This document shows positions 24,666 to 33,160 of a stretch of 64,000 nucleotides of DNA, one piece after another. Origin of the DNA: DATARH01 sp036489765 (GTDB lineage: Bacteria > Pseudomonadota > Alphaproteobacteria > ATCC43930 > CGMCC-115725); NCBI GenBank assembly GCA_036489765.1, contig DASXFE010000021.1, forward strand, positions 1 to 64,000, in the 5' to 3' direction. The position numbers were made by a program, and so were the translations under genes. How positions within the stretch are numbered: position 1 is the stretch's first letter; every line of letters starts with the position of its first letter. The notes beneath the pieces are model-generated. The model was not told the origin of the DNA. It saw only the letters and a list, made by a program, of their open reading frames with translations, and did no database searches.

Positions 24666-25298
24666 ATGGCGAAGGGCATCCTGATCGCAGCGATGAATAT
24701 CGGCAACGCGGCGGTGGACGAGTTTCAGGACTGGTACGACACCGAGCATCTGCCCGAGCGGGTCGCCTGCCCCGGATTTATCGAATGCCAGCGCTGGATC
24801 GGCACGGCCGACCCGAAGGTCTCCGTCGCGATCTACGACCTCGACACTATCGACGTGCTGAAGAGCCCGGGGTACCAGGCGATCGGCGGGCCCAACCTGT
24901 CGCCGTGGTCAAAGCGGGTGACGAGTCGGGTCGAGCGGCTGATGCGGTTCGAGGGCGAACAGGTCCTTCCAGGTGACAAGATCGCCCCGAAAGGCGCCGG
25001 CGGCTTCCTCCTTAATGCGATGAACGTCGCGCCCGAGCACGAGGCCGAGTTTAACGAATGGTACAACACCGAGCACATTCCGCAGCTCGGCGCGGTGCCC
25101 GGGTGCATCACCGCCCGCCGTTTCCGCGCCACCAGCGCCAACCGCCGCTACGTCGCGCTCTACCACCTCGAATCGCCTGAAGTGCAGACGACGCAGGCCT
25201 GGAAGGACGCCGCCAACACGCCGTGGACGCAAAAGCTGCGGCCGCATTTCCGCGACCATCTGCGGATCGTTTGCAAGGCCTACGTGCGCGGCGCCTGA
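24666..25298 (+). CDS. Two-repeat dimeric alpha/beta-barrel protein (EthD-like)
   Basis: A 210-residue protein made of two ferredoxin-like repeats. Repeat 1 has AAMNIGNAAVDEFQDWYDTE and HLPERVACPGFIECQRWIGT; repeat 2 has NAMNVAPEHEAEFNEWYNTE and HIPQLGAVPGCITARRFRAT. The shared E-F-x-x-W-Y-x-T-E-H pattern is typical of EthD and related degradation-pathway proteins, where one chain of two repeats mimics a dimer. The exact role is unknown. The ATG follows aaagggag. A strong hairpin follows the stop by 22 bases. Confidence 0.75.
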   Translation: MAKGILIAAMNIGNAAVDEFQDWYDTEHLPERVACPGFIECQRWIGTADPKVSVAIYDLDTIDVLKSPGYQAIGGPNLSPWSKRVTSRVERLMRFEGEQVLPGDKIAPKGAGGFLLNAMNVAPEHEAEFNEWYNTEHIPQLGAVPGCITARRFRATSANRRYVALYHLESPEVQTTQAWKDAANTPWTQKLRPHFRDHLRIVCKAYVRGA

Positions 25299-25320
25299 CT
25301 GTTCTGGTTTCGACCATGAG

Positions 25321-25348
25321 CCGGGCGCACCGCGCGGGGTGCGCCCGG
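25321..25348. terminator. GC-rich perfect stem-loop
   Basis: CCGGGCGCACC (25321-25331) pairs perfectly with GGTGCGCCCGG (25338-25348), an 11-bp stem with loop GCGCGG. It lies 22 bases after the EthD-like gene and 8 bases before the ATG at 25357. There is no U-tract, so a terminator is possible but not standard; it may also limit ribosome access to the next gene. Confidence 0.55.
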
Positions 25349-25356
25349 AGAGCGCG

Positions 25357-26088
25357 ATGTCGCATCTGATTACCACCAGCTTTCTGATCCCGCCGGCGGT
25401 CTTTGTCTGGCTGATCCTGCTCGGGATCTGGCTCAGCCTCAGACACGCGCCGCTGGGGCCGCTGATCGCGCTGGTGGGGAGCCTTGCCCTCTATGCGACG
25501 TCGATGCCGCTCGTAGCGTCGTTTCTGCTCGAGCGGCTCGAAGAGCACGCCGCGCTGAGTGCCGACCTCACCCGGGCGCAGGCGATCGTGGTGCTCGGCG
25601 GCGGCCTGCGCCGCGGCGACCCGGGCGAGAAGGATTTGCTGAAGTACGACTCGCTCGATCGGCTGGTGATGGCGGTTCAGGCGTACCGGCTTCTGCACAT
25701 CCCGATCGTCGTCACCGGTGCCGGGCGCGAGGACGGTCCGAGCGAGGCGGCGCTGATGAAGCAGATGCTCGACACCGATTTCTCGATACCGGTCACCTGG
25801 GTCGAGCCAAATGCCCATACGACCTATGAGAACGCGCTGTTCACGCGGCGCCTGCTGCAGCCGGCCGGCGTCCACCGGGTGGTCGTCGTCACCCAGGCCT
25901 GGCACGAGCCGCGTGCGCTGTGGGCGTTCGAGCACGTGGGCTTTCAGGCGGTGCCGTGGCCGGCGCCGCATCAGAGCTTCAAGATCGATTCGATCGATGA
26001 TTTTCTGCCCAGCGCCGACGCGCTGCACGACAGCTATCTCGCCTTTCACGAACTGATCGGCGCGGCCTATTACCGGCTGCGTTATTGA
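25357..26088 (+). CDS. YdcF/ElyC-like DUF218 membrane protein
   Basis: A 243-residue protein with two N-terminal membrane spans (FLIPPAVFVWLILLGIWLSL; LGPLIALVGSLALYATSMPL) and a DUF218 domain: AIVVLGGGLRRGDPGEKD, VVTGAGREDGPSEAALMKQM, EPNAHTTYENALFTRR, VVVVTQAWHEPRALWAFEHV. The architecture matches ElyC-type proteins linked to envelope polysaccharide metabolism; the molecular activity is unproven. ATG 25357 follows the 3' arm of the hairpin (cggagagcg). It precedes the Rieske oxygenase by 50 bases. Confidence 0.9.
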   Translation: MSHLITTSFLIPPAVFVWLILLGIWLSLRHAPLGPLIALVGSLALYATSMPLVASFLLERLEEHAALSADLTRAQAIVVLGGGLRRGDPGEKDLLKYDSLDRLVMAVQAYRLLHIPIVVTGAGREDGPSEAALMKQMLDTDFSIPVTWVEPNAHTTYENALFTRRLLQPAGVHRVVVVTQAWHEPRALWAFEHVGFQAVPWPAPHQSFKIDSIDDFLPSADALHDSYLAFHELIGAAYYRLRY

Positions 26089-26137
26089 AGTCGCAACCGG
26101 GCGATGACATCCTAACGGGAAGCACAGGGAGGATTGG

Positions 26138-27295
26138 ATGCGTCGCCAGGACCAGATCGCCGAAGTGCGAAAGCTGCTCGCTCATCTCGACGCACGCACG
26201 ACGGCGATGGCCGATGGGGTCTATCGCAATCCGATCACCAGCTACATCTCGGCCGAGCAGGCGGCGCGGGAGCAGGACCTGTTTTTCAGGAAGGGCGTCA
26301 TCAATGTCGGCCTGTCGTGCCTCCTGCCGAATCCCGGCGACTGGATGACGCACGACTATACCGGCGTGCCGATACTCCTGGTGCGGCGCGGCGACGGGAC
26401 GCTCGGCGCCTTTCTCAATGTCTGCCGCCATCGCGGCGCCCGTGTCGCCGACGGCTGCGGCAGGGGCGAGCGCGATTTCCGCTGCCCCTATCACGGCTGG
26501 TGCTACGGCCTCGACGGTGCGCTGATCGCACGGCCCGACGAGCGTTCCTTCGCCGATGCCGACCGGGCGACGCACGGGCTGCGCCCGCTGCCGGTCGCCG
26601 AGAAATACGGGATGATGTGGGTGTCCCCGTCACCCGACACGGTGTTCGACGTCGACGATCTGCTGACCGGCCTCGATATCGACATGGCTGCCTACGGGCT
26701 CGACACCTATCACCATTACGAGACCAGGGTCCTGCGGCGGAAGATGAACTGGAAGCTTGCCGTCGATACGTTCGGCGAGAGCTACCATCTGCAGCACCTG
26801 CACCCGAACACGGTCGACCCGCTGTTCTACAGCAACCGCTGCACCTTCGATCCGTTCGGCCTCAACCACCGCATGATCATCGCACGCAGGAACCTCGACG
26901 AGCTACGCGGCCTGCCCGAATCGCAGTGGGATCTGTTCGACCACACAGCCATCCTTTGCGTCCTGTTCCCGAACACGGTCTTCACCTTTCAGCGCGACCA
27001 CGTCGAAACCTGGCACATGTTCCCGGGCGACAACGTTGACGAGACCGTGATGTACGTGTCGCTCTACATCCCCGAACCGGTCGACAACCCCAAGGCCAAA
27101 GAGCATTGGGACCGCAACTTCAACCTGTTGATGGCGACCGTCGAGATGGAGGATTTCCCGACCTGCGAAGGGATGCAGCGCGGGTTCAAATCGGGCGCCC
27201 AGGACGAGATCGTCTTTGGCCGCAATGAGCCGGCGCTTCAGCACTACCACAAGAGCATCCACGCCGCCCTCGGCCAGGGCCTGGCGGCGGAGTAG
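26138..27295 (+). CDS. Rieske ring-hydroxylating oxygenase, alpha subunit
   Basis: A 385-residue non-heme iron oxygenase. The Rieske [2Fe-2S] ligands are C96-x-H98 (CRHRGARV) and C116-x2-H119 (CPYHGWCYG). The mononuclear iron site is suggested by VDTFGESYHLQHLHPNTVD (two His; the Asp ligand is expected near the C-terminus). The fold and length fit aromatic or aliphatic ring hydroxylases. No ferredoxin, reductase or beta subunit is encoded nearby, so partners must be elsewhere. The ATG follows ggagg. Substrate unknown. Confidence 0.93.
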   Translation: MRRQDQIAEVRKLLAHLDARTTAMADGVYRNPITSYISAEQAAREQDLFFRKGVINVGLSCLLPNPGDWMTHDYTGVPILLVRRGDGTLGAFLNVCRHRGARVADGCGRGERDFRCPYHGWCYGLDGALIARPDERSFADADRATHGLRPLPVAEKYGMMWVSPSPDTVFDVDDLLTGLDIDMAAYGLDTYHHYETRVLRRKMNWKLAVDTFGESYHLQHLHPNTVDPLFYSNRCTFDPFGLNHRMIIARRNLDELRGLPESQWDLFDHTAILCVLFPNTVFTFQRDHVETWHMFPGDNVDETVMYVSLYIPEPVDNPKAKEHWDRNFNLLMATVEMEDFPTCEGMQRGFKSGAQDEIVFGRNEPALQHYHKSIHAALGQGLAAE

Positions 27296-27303
27296 CTTTT
27301 CGC

Positions 27304-27376
27304 GTCATTCCCGCGAAAGCGGAAACCAGGGCGAGCGACGAGGCGGTGCCTTGGACCCCGCCTTCGCGGGGGTGAC
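27304..27376. repeat. Dispersed inverted repeat, CCCGCGAAAGCGG family, copy 3
   Basis: GTCATTCCCGCGAAAGCGGA at the left is mirrored by CCGCCTTCGCGGGGGTGAC at the right. It occupies the gap between the Rieske gene and the GTG start of the glycosyltransferase. Confidence 0.8.
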
Positions 27377-27407
27377 GACGGAAACAGTTTAGGGCATTAA
27401 GCGCGGC

Positions 27408-28133
27408 GTGGAGCTCTCCGTCGTCATCCCGGTCAGGAACGAAGCCGGCAACATCGCGCCGCTGGTCGGCGAGATCGTCGCGGCGCTCGATCCGATCGCC
27501 GAGTACGAGATCGTCTATGTCGACGATGGCAGCACCGATGCGACGGCGGCGGAGATCAGGGGGCTGCGGGCTGAGAACCCGCGCCTGCGCCTTGTCCGCC
27601 ATGCCAAAAGCTGCGGGCAGAGCGCGGCGGTGCGGACCGGGGTGAAGGCGGCGCGTGGGGCGTGGATCGCGACGCTCGACGGCGACGGCCAGAACGACCC
27701 GGCCGACATCCCGGCGCTGTGGCAGCTTGCCTGCGAAGCGGCGCCGAGCCCGCCGCTGCTCCTCGCCGGCCACCGCGCGCGGCGTCGCGACACCTGGACC
27801 AAGCGCGCATCGTCGCGCATCGCCAACGGCGTCCGCCGCGGGATGCTGCACGACGACACGCCGGATACCGGCTGCGGCCTCAAGGTGTTTCGGCGCGACC
27901 TGTTTCTCGACCTCCCCGCGTTCGACCACATGCACCGGTTCCTGCCGGCGCTGGTGATCCGCGCCGGGGGCGTCGTGCGGTCGGTTCCGGTCAACCATCG
28001 ACCGCGTGAGCGCGGCACCTCGAAATACGGCACGCTCGACCGGCTCGCGGTCGGGATCACCGACCTCCTCGGTGTCATGTGGCTGCGCCGCCGCGGGTCG
28101 GTGCCGGTGATCATCGACGCGGAACCGGGCTGA
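27408..28133 (+). CDS. Family 2 glycosyltransferase (DPM1-like)
   Basis: A 241-residue GT-A enzyme without C-terminal membrane spans: VVIPVRNEAGNIAPLVGEIV, nucleotide site IVYVDDGSTDATAA, DxD-like TLDGDGQNDPADIPAL, acceptor region DTPDTGCGLKVFRRDLFLDL and NHRPRERGTSKYGTLDRLAV. This pattern is that of polyprenyl-phosphate glycosyltransferases such as dolichyl-phosphate mannose synthases, which load sugars onto a lipid carrier at the inner membrane. GTG start at 27408, weak ribosome site. Six bases upstream of the TVP38-type gene, so likely one operon for envelope work. Confidence 0.92.
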   Translation: MELSVVIPVRNEAGNIAPLVGEIVAALDPIAEYEIVYVDDGSTDATAAEIRGLRAENPRLRLVRHAKSCGQSAAVRTGVKAARGAWIATLDGDGQNDPADIPALWQLACEAAPSPPLLLAGHRARRRDTWTKRASSRIANGVRRGMLHDDTPDTGCGLKVFRRDLFLDLPAFDHMHRFLPALVIRAGGVVRSVPVNHRPRERGTSKYGTLDRLAVGITDLLGVMWLRRRGSVPVIIDAEPG

Positions 28134-28138
28134 GCGCG

Positions 28139-28828
28139 ATGCCGGACATCAAAGCGCCGCCGAACCCCACGATCGCCCATATGCGCCAGGCCGGGCGGGT
28201 CGGGCTCGTGCTCGTGATGATCGCCGGCTTTGTCGCCGCGTGGCATTGGCGCGCGGGGCTCGACCCCACGGCGCTTGGCGCCAGGCTCGCCGGCTCGCCG
28301 ACCGCGCCGCTGGTGTTTCTCGCGCTGCACATTGCCGCGAGCCTCTTTTTCGTGCCGCGCACGCTGCTCGCGATCGCCGCCGGGCTCGCCTTCGGCATGT
28401 GGTGGGGAACGCTGTGGGCGGGGCTGGGCAGCGTCATTGGGGCCTGCGCCGGGTTTCTCGTCGCCCGCTACGTCAATGCCGGCGTCATCGACGCGACGAG
28501 CTGGGCGCGGCTGTCCCGTGTGCTCGGTCGGGTCGAGCGCGGCGGATGGCGGGCGGTCGCGACGATCCGGCTGATCCCGATCATCCCGCACAGCCTGACG
28601 AATTACGCGCTGGGGCTGACCCGGATCGGATTGGCGCCGTACGCGATCGGCTCGCTGCTCGGCCAGCTCCCGCTGACGATCGCCTACGCCGATCTCGGCG
28701 CCGCCGGCGAGCGGGTGATGATCGGCGCCGGCGGCTGGATCGTGCCGACCGCGATCGGCGCGGCGGCGCTGGCGCTATCGCTGGTGATCCCGGTCATCGC
28801 GCGTCGGCGCCCAGTGCCGGAGGCCTAG
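28139..28828 (+). CDS. TVP38/TMEM64 (DedA-superfamily) membrane protein
   Basis: A 229-residue inner-membrane protein with five or six hydrophobic segments and the SNARE-associated/VTT core: FFVPRTLLAIAAGLAFGMWW, then GACAGFLVARYV, RLIPIIPHSLTNYALGLTRI and PYAIGSLLGQLPLTIAYADL. VTT proteins are implicated in lipid scrambling or small-solute transport. ATG 28139 lies just after the GT2 stop. Its 3' end overlaps glcF on the opposite strand by 35 bases. Pairing with a polyprenyl-phosphate GT suggests a lipid-carrier-related role, by inference. Confidence 0.9.
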   Translation: MPDIKAPPNPTIAHMRQAGRVGLVLVMIAGFVAAWHWRAGLDPTALGARLAGSPTAPLVFLALHIAASLFFVPRTLLAIAAGLAFGMWWGTLWAGLGSVIGACAGFLVARYVNAGVIDATSWARLSRVLGRVERGGWRAVATIRLIPIIPHSLTNYALGLTRIGLAPYAIGSLLGQLPLTIAYADLGAAGERVMIGAGGWIVPTAIGAAALALSLVIPVIARRRPVPEA

Positions 28829-30086
28829 GTCCACCGGTCGCCCAGTCGAGCAGTTCGACCGTGTGCACGACCGGCAGTTCGCTGCCCGCGGCGAGCTGGG
28901 TGATGCAGCCGATATTCCCGGCGGCGACAAAATCGGCGCCGGTCTGGGCGATGTTGGCGAGCTTGCGGTCGCGCAGCCGCGTCGCGAGCTCGGGCTGCAG
29001 GAGGTTGTAGGTCCCGGCCGAGCCGCAACAAAGGTGGCCTTCGGGGATGTCGACCGGGTCGAAGCCCACGGCGGCCAGCAGTTCCTTCGGTTGGCGATGC
29101 ACCTTTTGCCCGTGCTGCAATGAGCAGGCCGAATGGTACGCGACACGCCCCATGCCACTGCCCGCCTGCAGCCCCAGCTCGGCCGCGAGCTCGGTTACGT
29201 CGCGAGCGAGGCGCGAGATGCGGGCGGCCTTTTCGGCATAGGCCGGGTCGTCGCGCAGCATGAACCCGTAATCCTTGACCGTCGTGCCGCAGCCCGAGGC
29301 GTTGACGACGATCGCGTCGAGCCCGCCTGCGCGCCGCGTCCGCTCCCAGGCGTCGATATTGGCGCGGGCGAAGGCAAGCGCAGCCTCCGCCTGGCCGAGG
29401 TGGTGGGGCAGCGAGCCGCAGCAACCGCTGCCCTCGGCAACGACGATTTCGCAGCCGTGCCGGGTCAGGAGCCGGATCGTCGCCGCATTGATCTCGGGCT
29501 TCAGCACCTGCTGCGCGCAGCCCGGCAACAGCGCGACCCGCATCCGCGCCGGCCCCTCGGCCGCAAAGGTTTGCGGCCGGTCCCACGGCGACGGCGACGG
29601 CACCGAGGCCGGTGCCAGTTCCAGCATCGGCCGCAGCCGGCGCGGCACCACGGGTGCGAAGAGCTTACCCACCGCCGCGCCGAGCAACGCCAGCCGGAAC
29701 CATTTCGGCCGGGTCAGCACCGCGCCGAGCAGCCGGCGCAGCGCGCGGTCGAGCGGCGGCCGGTGGTGGTGCTCCTCGATATAGCGGCGCCCGTGGTCGA
29801 TCAGGTGCATGTAGTTGACGCCGGACGGGCAGGTCGTCATGCAGCCGAGGCACGAGAGGCAGCGGTCGATGTGCTTGACCGTCTCGGGCTCGGGCGCGGC
29901 GCCCGTTTCGAGCATGTTCTTGACGAGGTAGATGCGGCCGCGCGGGCTGTCGAGCTCGTCGCCGAGCAGGACATAGGTCGGGCAGGTCGCCGTGCAGAAC
30001 CCGCAATGGACGCAGGCGCGCAGGATCTTCTCGGTGGCCGCGGTGTCGGAGTCGAGGAGCTGCTCGGGGGTGAAATCGGTTTGCAT
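28794..30086 (-). CDS. glcF: Glycolate oxidase iron-sulfur subunit
   Basis: This 430-residue electron-transfer subunit passes electrons from FAD-bound glycolate oxidation to the quinone pool. Two [4Fe-4S] motifs near the N-terminus (CVHCGFCTATCP and CLSCLGCMTTCP) are followed by two CCG domains (GSGCCGSLPHHLGQ; HLCCGSAGTYNLLQ). ATG 30086 sits in TGATG with the glcE stop, indicating coupling. The natural order E-F is kept, but no glcD is seen beside them. The 3' end overlaps the TVP38 gene. Confidence 0.95.
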   Translation of the reverse strand: MQTDFTPEQLLDSDTAATEKILRACVHCGFCTATCPTYVLLGDELDSPRGRIYLVKNMLETGAAPEPETVKHIDRCLSCLGCMTTCPSGVNYMHLIDHGRRYIEEHHHRPPLDRALRRLLGAVLTRPKWFRLALLGAAVGKLFAPVVPRRLRPMLELAPASVPSPSPWDRPQTFAAEGPARMRVALLPGCAQQVLKPEINAATIRLLTRHGCEIVVAEGSGCCGSLPHHLGQAEAALAFARANIDAWERTRRAGGLDAIVVNASGCGTTVKDYGFMLRDDPAYAEKAARISRLARDVTELAAELGLQAGSGMGRVAYHSACSLQHGQKVHRQPKELLAAVGFDPVDIPEGHLCCGSAGTYNLLQPELATRLRDRKLANIAQTGADFVAAGNIGCITQLAAGSELPVVHTVELLDWATGGPRPPALGADAR

Positions 30087-31270
30087 CAGACGTCGTCGAC
30101 CATCCGGCCGGGGTTGAGGATATGGCGCGGGTCGAAGCCGTCCTTGACCCGCCGCGCCAAGGCGGCCAGCGGCGCGGGCTGCGGCTCGAACACCGGAACC
30201 TCGCGGCGGAGGCCGGGGCTGCCCTTGATCAGCGTCGCGTGCCCGTCGCCGCCGACCGCACCGCGGATCACCGCCGCACCGCCATCGCCGACCGCGGGCA
30301 GGGCCAACCACACAAGCCCGCCGCCCCAATCGAGAAACCACGCCGCATCGACCTGCCGGGCGACGGTTTCCGCGAGCCCGGCGCCGCGGCTGGGTGCGAC
30401 AGAAACGCGCCACACCGCCCGCCCGGCGAGCTCGGCCAGCGGCTCGGCCGCGCCGAGCGATCGCCAAAGCGCAATCGACGCCGCGTCATCCAGCACCTCG
30501 GCCGCGCCGGCATCGCCGAATTCGCGGATCAGCGCGTCGCGGCGATGCGCGACCGACGGCGCCGGCCCCTCGACCCTGACGGCAACCCCGATCGGCAGTG
30601 CCAGCCCTGGCGGGATATAGGCGGCGCCCGAAATCTCGTGCGGCGAGCCCAGCACCGCCGCCATCAGCGCCGTCGCCAGCGCCGGCACGACATCGCGGAA
30701 CAGGACGGTTGCCACCGCCTCCGGCCGGGGCAATACCTTGACCGACACCTCTTCGAGCGCGGCCAACGTGCCGTATGAGCCGGCCATCAATTTGCACAGA
30801 TCATAGCCGGTGACGTTTTTGACGACCTTGCCGCCGGCCTGGAAAATCTCACCGCGGCCGCTGACCCCGCGAAAGCCGAGGAAATGGTCGCGCGCGGCGC
30901 CAGCCTTGACCCGCCGCGGGCCGGCGAGGTTGCAGGCGAGCGTTCCGCCCAGCGTCGGCCGCGCTCCGTCGGCGCCGAGCAGTGCACGCCAGTCGGGTGG
31001 CTCGAACGCCAGCATCTGCCGGTTTTCGTCGAGCAGAGTTTCGATCTCTTCAAGCGTCGTCGCCGCGCCGGCGGTCAGAACCAGTTCGGCTGGCTCATAT
31101 TCCCGGACACCTGCGAGCGCCGAGAGGTCGAGTACATGCGGCGTCTGCAACGGGCGCCCGAGCCCGCGCTTCGATCCGCCGGAAACAACCTCAAGCGGCT
31201 CCTCGGCGACGAGCGCCGTCGCGACGGCGTCGCGCAATTCGTCGAGCGTGGCGGGAGAGAAACGGGTCAT
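30086..31270 (-). CDS. glcE: Glycolate oxidase FAD-binding subunit
   Basis: A 394-residue PCMH-type FAD protein: VVSGGSKRGLGRP (pyrophosphate loop), VLTAGAATTLEEIE, GTLACNLAGPRRVKAG, GKVVKNVTGYDLCKLMAGSY and the C-terminal FDPRHILNPGRM. It lacks the longer catalytic domain of GlcD, as expected of GlcE. ATG 31270 is divergent from the amidohydrolase with repeat copy 3 between them. The absence of glcD here means that the oxidase relies on a GlcD encoded elsewhere. Confidence 0.94.
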   Translation of the reverse strand: MTRFSPATLDELRDAVATALVAEEPLEVVSGGSKRGLGRPLQTPHVLDLSALAGVREYEPAELVLTAGAATTLEEIETLLDENRQMLAFEPPDWRALLGADGARPTLGGTLACNLAGPRRVKAGAARDHFLGFRGVSGRGEIFQAGGKVVKNVTGYDLCKLMAGSYGTLAALEEVSVKVLPRPEAVATVLFRDVVPALATALMAAVLGSPHEISGAAYIPPGLALPIGVAVRVEGPAPSVAHRRDALIREFGDAGAAEVLDDAASIALWRSLGAAEPLAELAGRAVWRVSVAPSRGAGLAETVARQVDAAWFLDWGGGLVWLALPAVGDGGAAVIRGAVGGDGHATLIKGSPGLRREVPVFEPQPAPLAALARRVKDGFDPRHILNPGRMVDDV

Positions 31271-31280
31271 ACCCTAAGCT

Positions 31281-31365
31281 GTCATTGCGAGCGCAGCGAA
31301 GCAATCTCGGGCCGCAGGAGACTCCTCCGATCGAGATTGCCGGGTCGCCTTGGCTCCTCGCAATG
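31281..31365. repeat. Dispersed palindromic repeat, GTCATTGCGAG family, copy 3
   Basis: GTCATTGCGAGCGCAGCGAA at the left and CTCGCAATGCC at the right, with inner AAGCAATCTCG / CGAGATTGCC arms. It begins 11 bases upstream of the glcE start, inside the divergent region shared with the amidohydrolase. Confidence 0.85.
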
Positions 31366-31443
31366 CCAGCGTGTCATGCGCGCTCGGCATTACCAGAATC
31401 GATAGCGCTGGCTTACTATGTCTCCTCCGATAGGGAGGATTTT

Positions 31444-33147
31444 ATGGCTGATCTGGTGATTCGCGGCGCGGCGATCCTCGACGGGCTTGGGCACGACCCG
31501 GTGCGGGCCGATCTGGCGATCACCGATGGGCGGATCAGCGAGATCGGCGACGTCAAGCCGAACGGCGCCGAGACCGTCGATGCCGGCGGCCTCACGCTGA
31601 TGCCCGGCATCATCGACATCCATACCCATTACGACGCGCAGGTCACATGGGACCCGACGCTGTCGCCGTCGCCGTCGCTCGGCGTCACCACCGCGGTAAT
31701 GGGAAATTGCGGGTTCGGCATCGTCCCGTCGCCGCCGCATCTGCGCGACCTGATCATGCGCAACCTCGCGGTCGTCGAGGGGATGGACATCGACGCGCTG
31801 AGAGCCGGGATCGACTGGCGCTTCCAGTCCTTCGCCGAATACCTCCAGGCCGTGCGCGGCGCCGGTCCCTACATGAACCTCGCCGTCCTCGTCGGGCACT
31901 CGGCGGTGCGCACGGCCGTGATGGGCGACGACGCCTCGATTCGCAAGGAGCCGACGCCTGCCGAACTCGCCGAGATGAAGCGGCTCGTCAGCGAGGCGAT
32001 GGGCCAGGGCGCGATCGGGCTTGGCGCCTCGTATTCGCCGAATCATTCCGGGTGGGGCGGCATCCCGATGCCGTCAACGATCAGCGATATCGGCGAGTTC
32101 GAGGCCCTCGTCGAGGCGATGGGCGGGCCGGGGCGCGGCGTCGTCGAGATCGCTTCGGGCACGGTGCCGGTCGACACGATCGCCGGGATCGCCGGGCGCC
32201 ACGGCCGCCGCATCTTCATGACCACCGGCGTCGCCTTCTACAACGAGCAGTATCCCGAGCGCGGGTTCGGCATGTTCGAGGCGGCCGCGGCGGCGCAGGC
32301 GCGCGGGCAGGAGGTCTATCTCCAGTTCACCTGCCAGCCGCTCTCGTTCGATTTCACCCTGGCCGCGGCCTATCCGTTCTACAGCCACGCCGCGTTCGAC
32401 CCGATCAAGGCCTATGACCGCGACCAGCTCAAGACGGTGTTCCAGGACCAGAGCTGGCGCGACAGCTTCCGCGACAACCTGCGCAACCCGAAGGCGGGCA
32501 CGATCTTTCAGGGGAATTGGGACCGCGTCATCGTCGCCGCGCCCGCCAAGGCCGAGAATGCCGGGCTCGCCAACCGCTCCATCGCCGACATCATCCGCGG
32601 CAGCAACCGCGACCCGCTCGACGCCTTCCTCGATCTCGGCCTCGACGAAGACCTCGACACCGGGTTTGTCGGCCGCTTCCTCAACGCGGTCGACGAGGGG
32701 GTCGAACCGCTGGTCAAGCACAAGGCGGGGGTCATCGCGCTCAGCGACGCCGGGGCGCATCTCGTCTATCTGTGCGACGCCGGGTTCGGGCTTTACCTGC
32801 TCGGCCATTGGGTGCGCGAGCGCGGCGCTTTCGACATCGTCGAGGGGGTGCGGCGGCTGACGAGCCACCAGGCCGGGCTCTACGGCATTCCCGACCGCGG
32901 CCGCATCGCCGTCGGCGCCCATGCCGACCTGATGCTGTTCGACCCGGCGACGGTCCACGTCTCGGCGCCGCGCCGCGTCAACGACCTGCCGGCCGGCGGG
33001 CAGCGTACGTTGCGCGACCCGATCGGCGTCCACGGCGTCTTTGTCAACGGCACCCGCGTCTTCGACGGCGCCAATTACGCCGGGTTGCCCAAGGGGCCGG
33101 GCCAGGTGCTCGACCGGTTCCTGCCGGCGCGGGAGGGGGCCCAATAA
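31444..33147 (+). CDS. D-aminoacylase-like amidohydrolase
   Basis: A 567-residue TIM-barrel metal hydrolase of the N-acyl-D-amino-acid deacylase group. N-terminal beta-domain MADLVIRGAAILDGLGHDPV, then metal-binding DIHTHYDAQVTWDP, GNCGFGIVPSPPHLRD, GLGASYSPNHSGWGGIPMPS, and the late Asp in GVIALSDAGAHLVY, with C-terminal GAHADLMLFDPATVHV closing the beta-domain. It probably hydrolyses an amide or cyclic imide; the substrate is unknown. ATG 31444 follows ggagga; the longer open frame upstream is repeat-derived. Confidence 0.93.
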   Translation: MADLVIRGAAILDGLGHDPVRADLAITDGRISEIGDVKPNGAETVDAGGLTLMPGIIDIHTHYDAQVTWDPTLSPSPSLGVTTAVMGNCGFGIVPSPPHLRDLIMRNLAVVEGMDIDALRAGIDWRFQSFAEYLQAVRGAGPYMNLAVLVGHSAVRTAVMGDDASIRKEPTPAELAEMKRLVSEAMGQGAIGLGASYSPNHSGWGGIPMPSTISDIGEFEALVEAMGGPGRGVVEIASGTVPVDTIAGIAGRHGRRIFMTTGVAFYNEQYPERGFGMFEAAAAAQARGQEVYLQFTCQPLSFDFTLAAAYPFYSHAAFDPIKAYDRDQLKTVFQDQSWRDSFRDNLRNPKAGTIFQGNWDRVIVAAPAKAENAGLANRSIADIIRGSNRDPLDAFLDLGLDEDLDTGFVGRFLNAVDEGVEPLVKHKAGVIALSDAGAHLVYLCDAGFGLYLLGHWVRERGAFDIVEGVRRLTSHQAGLYGIPDRGRIAVGAHADLMLFDPATVHVSAPRRVNDLPAGGQRTLRDPIGVHGVFVNGTRVFDGANYAGLPKGPGQVLDRFLPAREGAQ

Positions 33148-33160
33148 GCCGCGATCGCGC

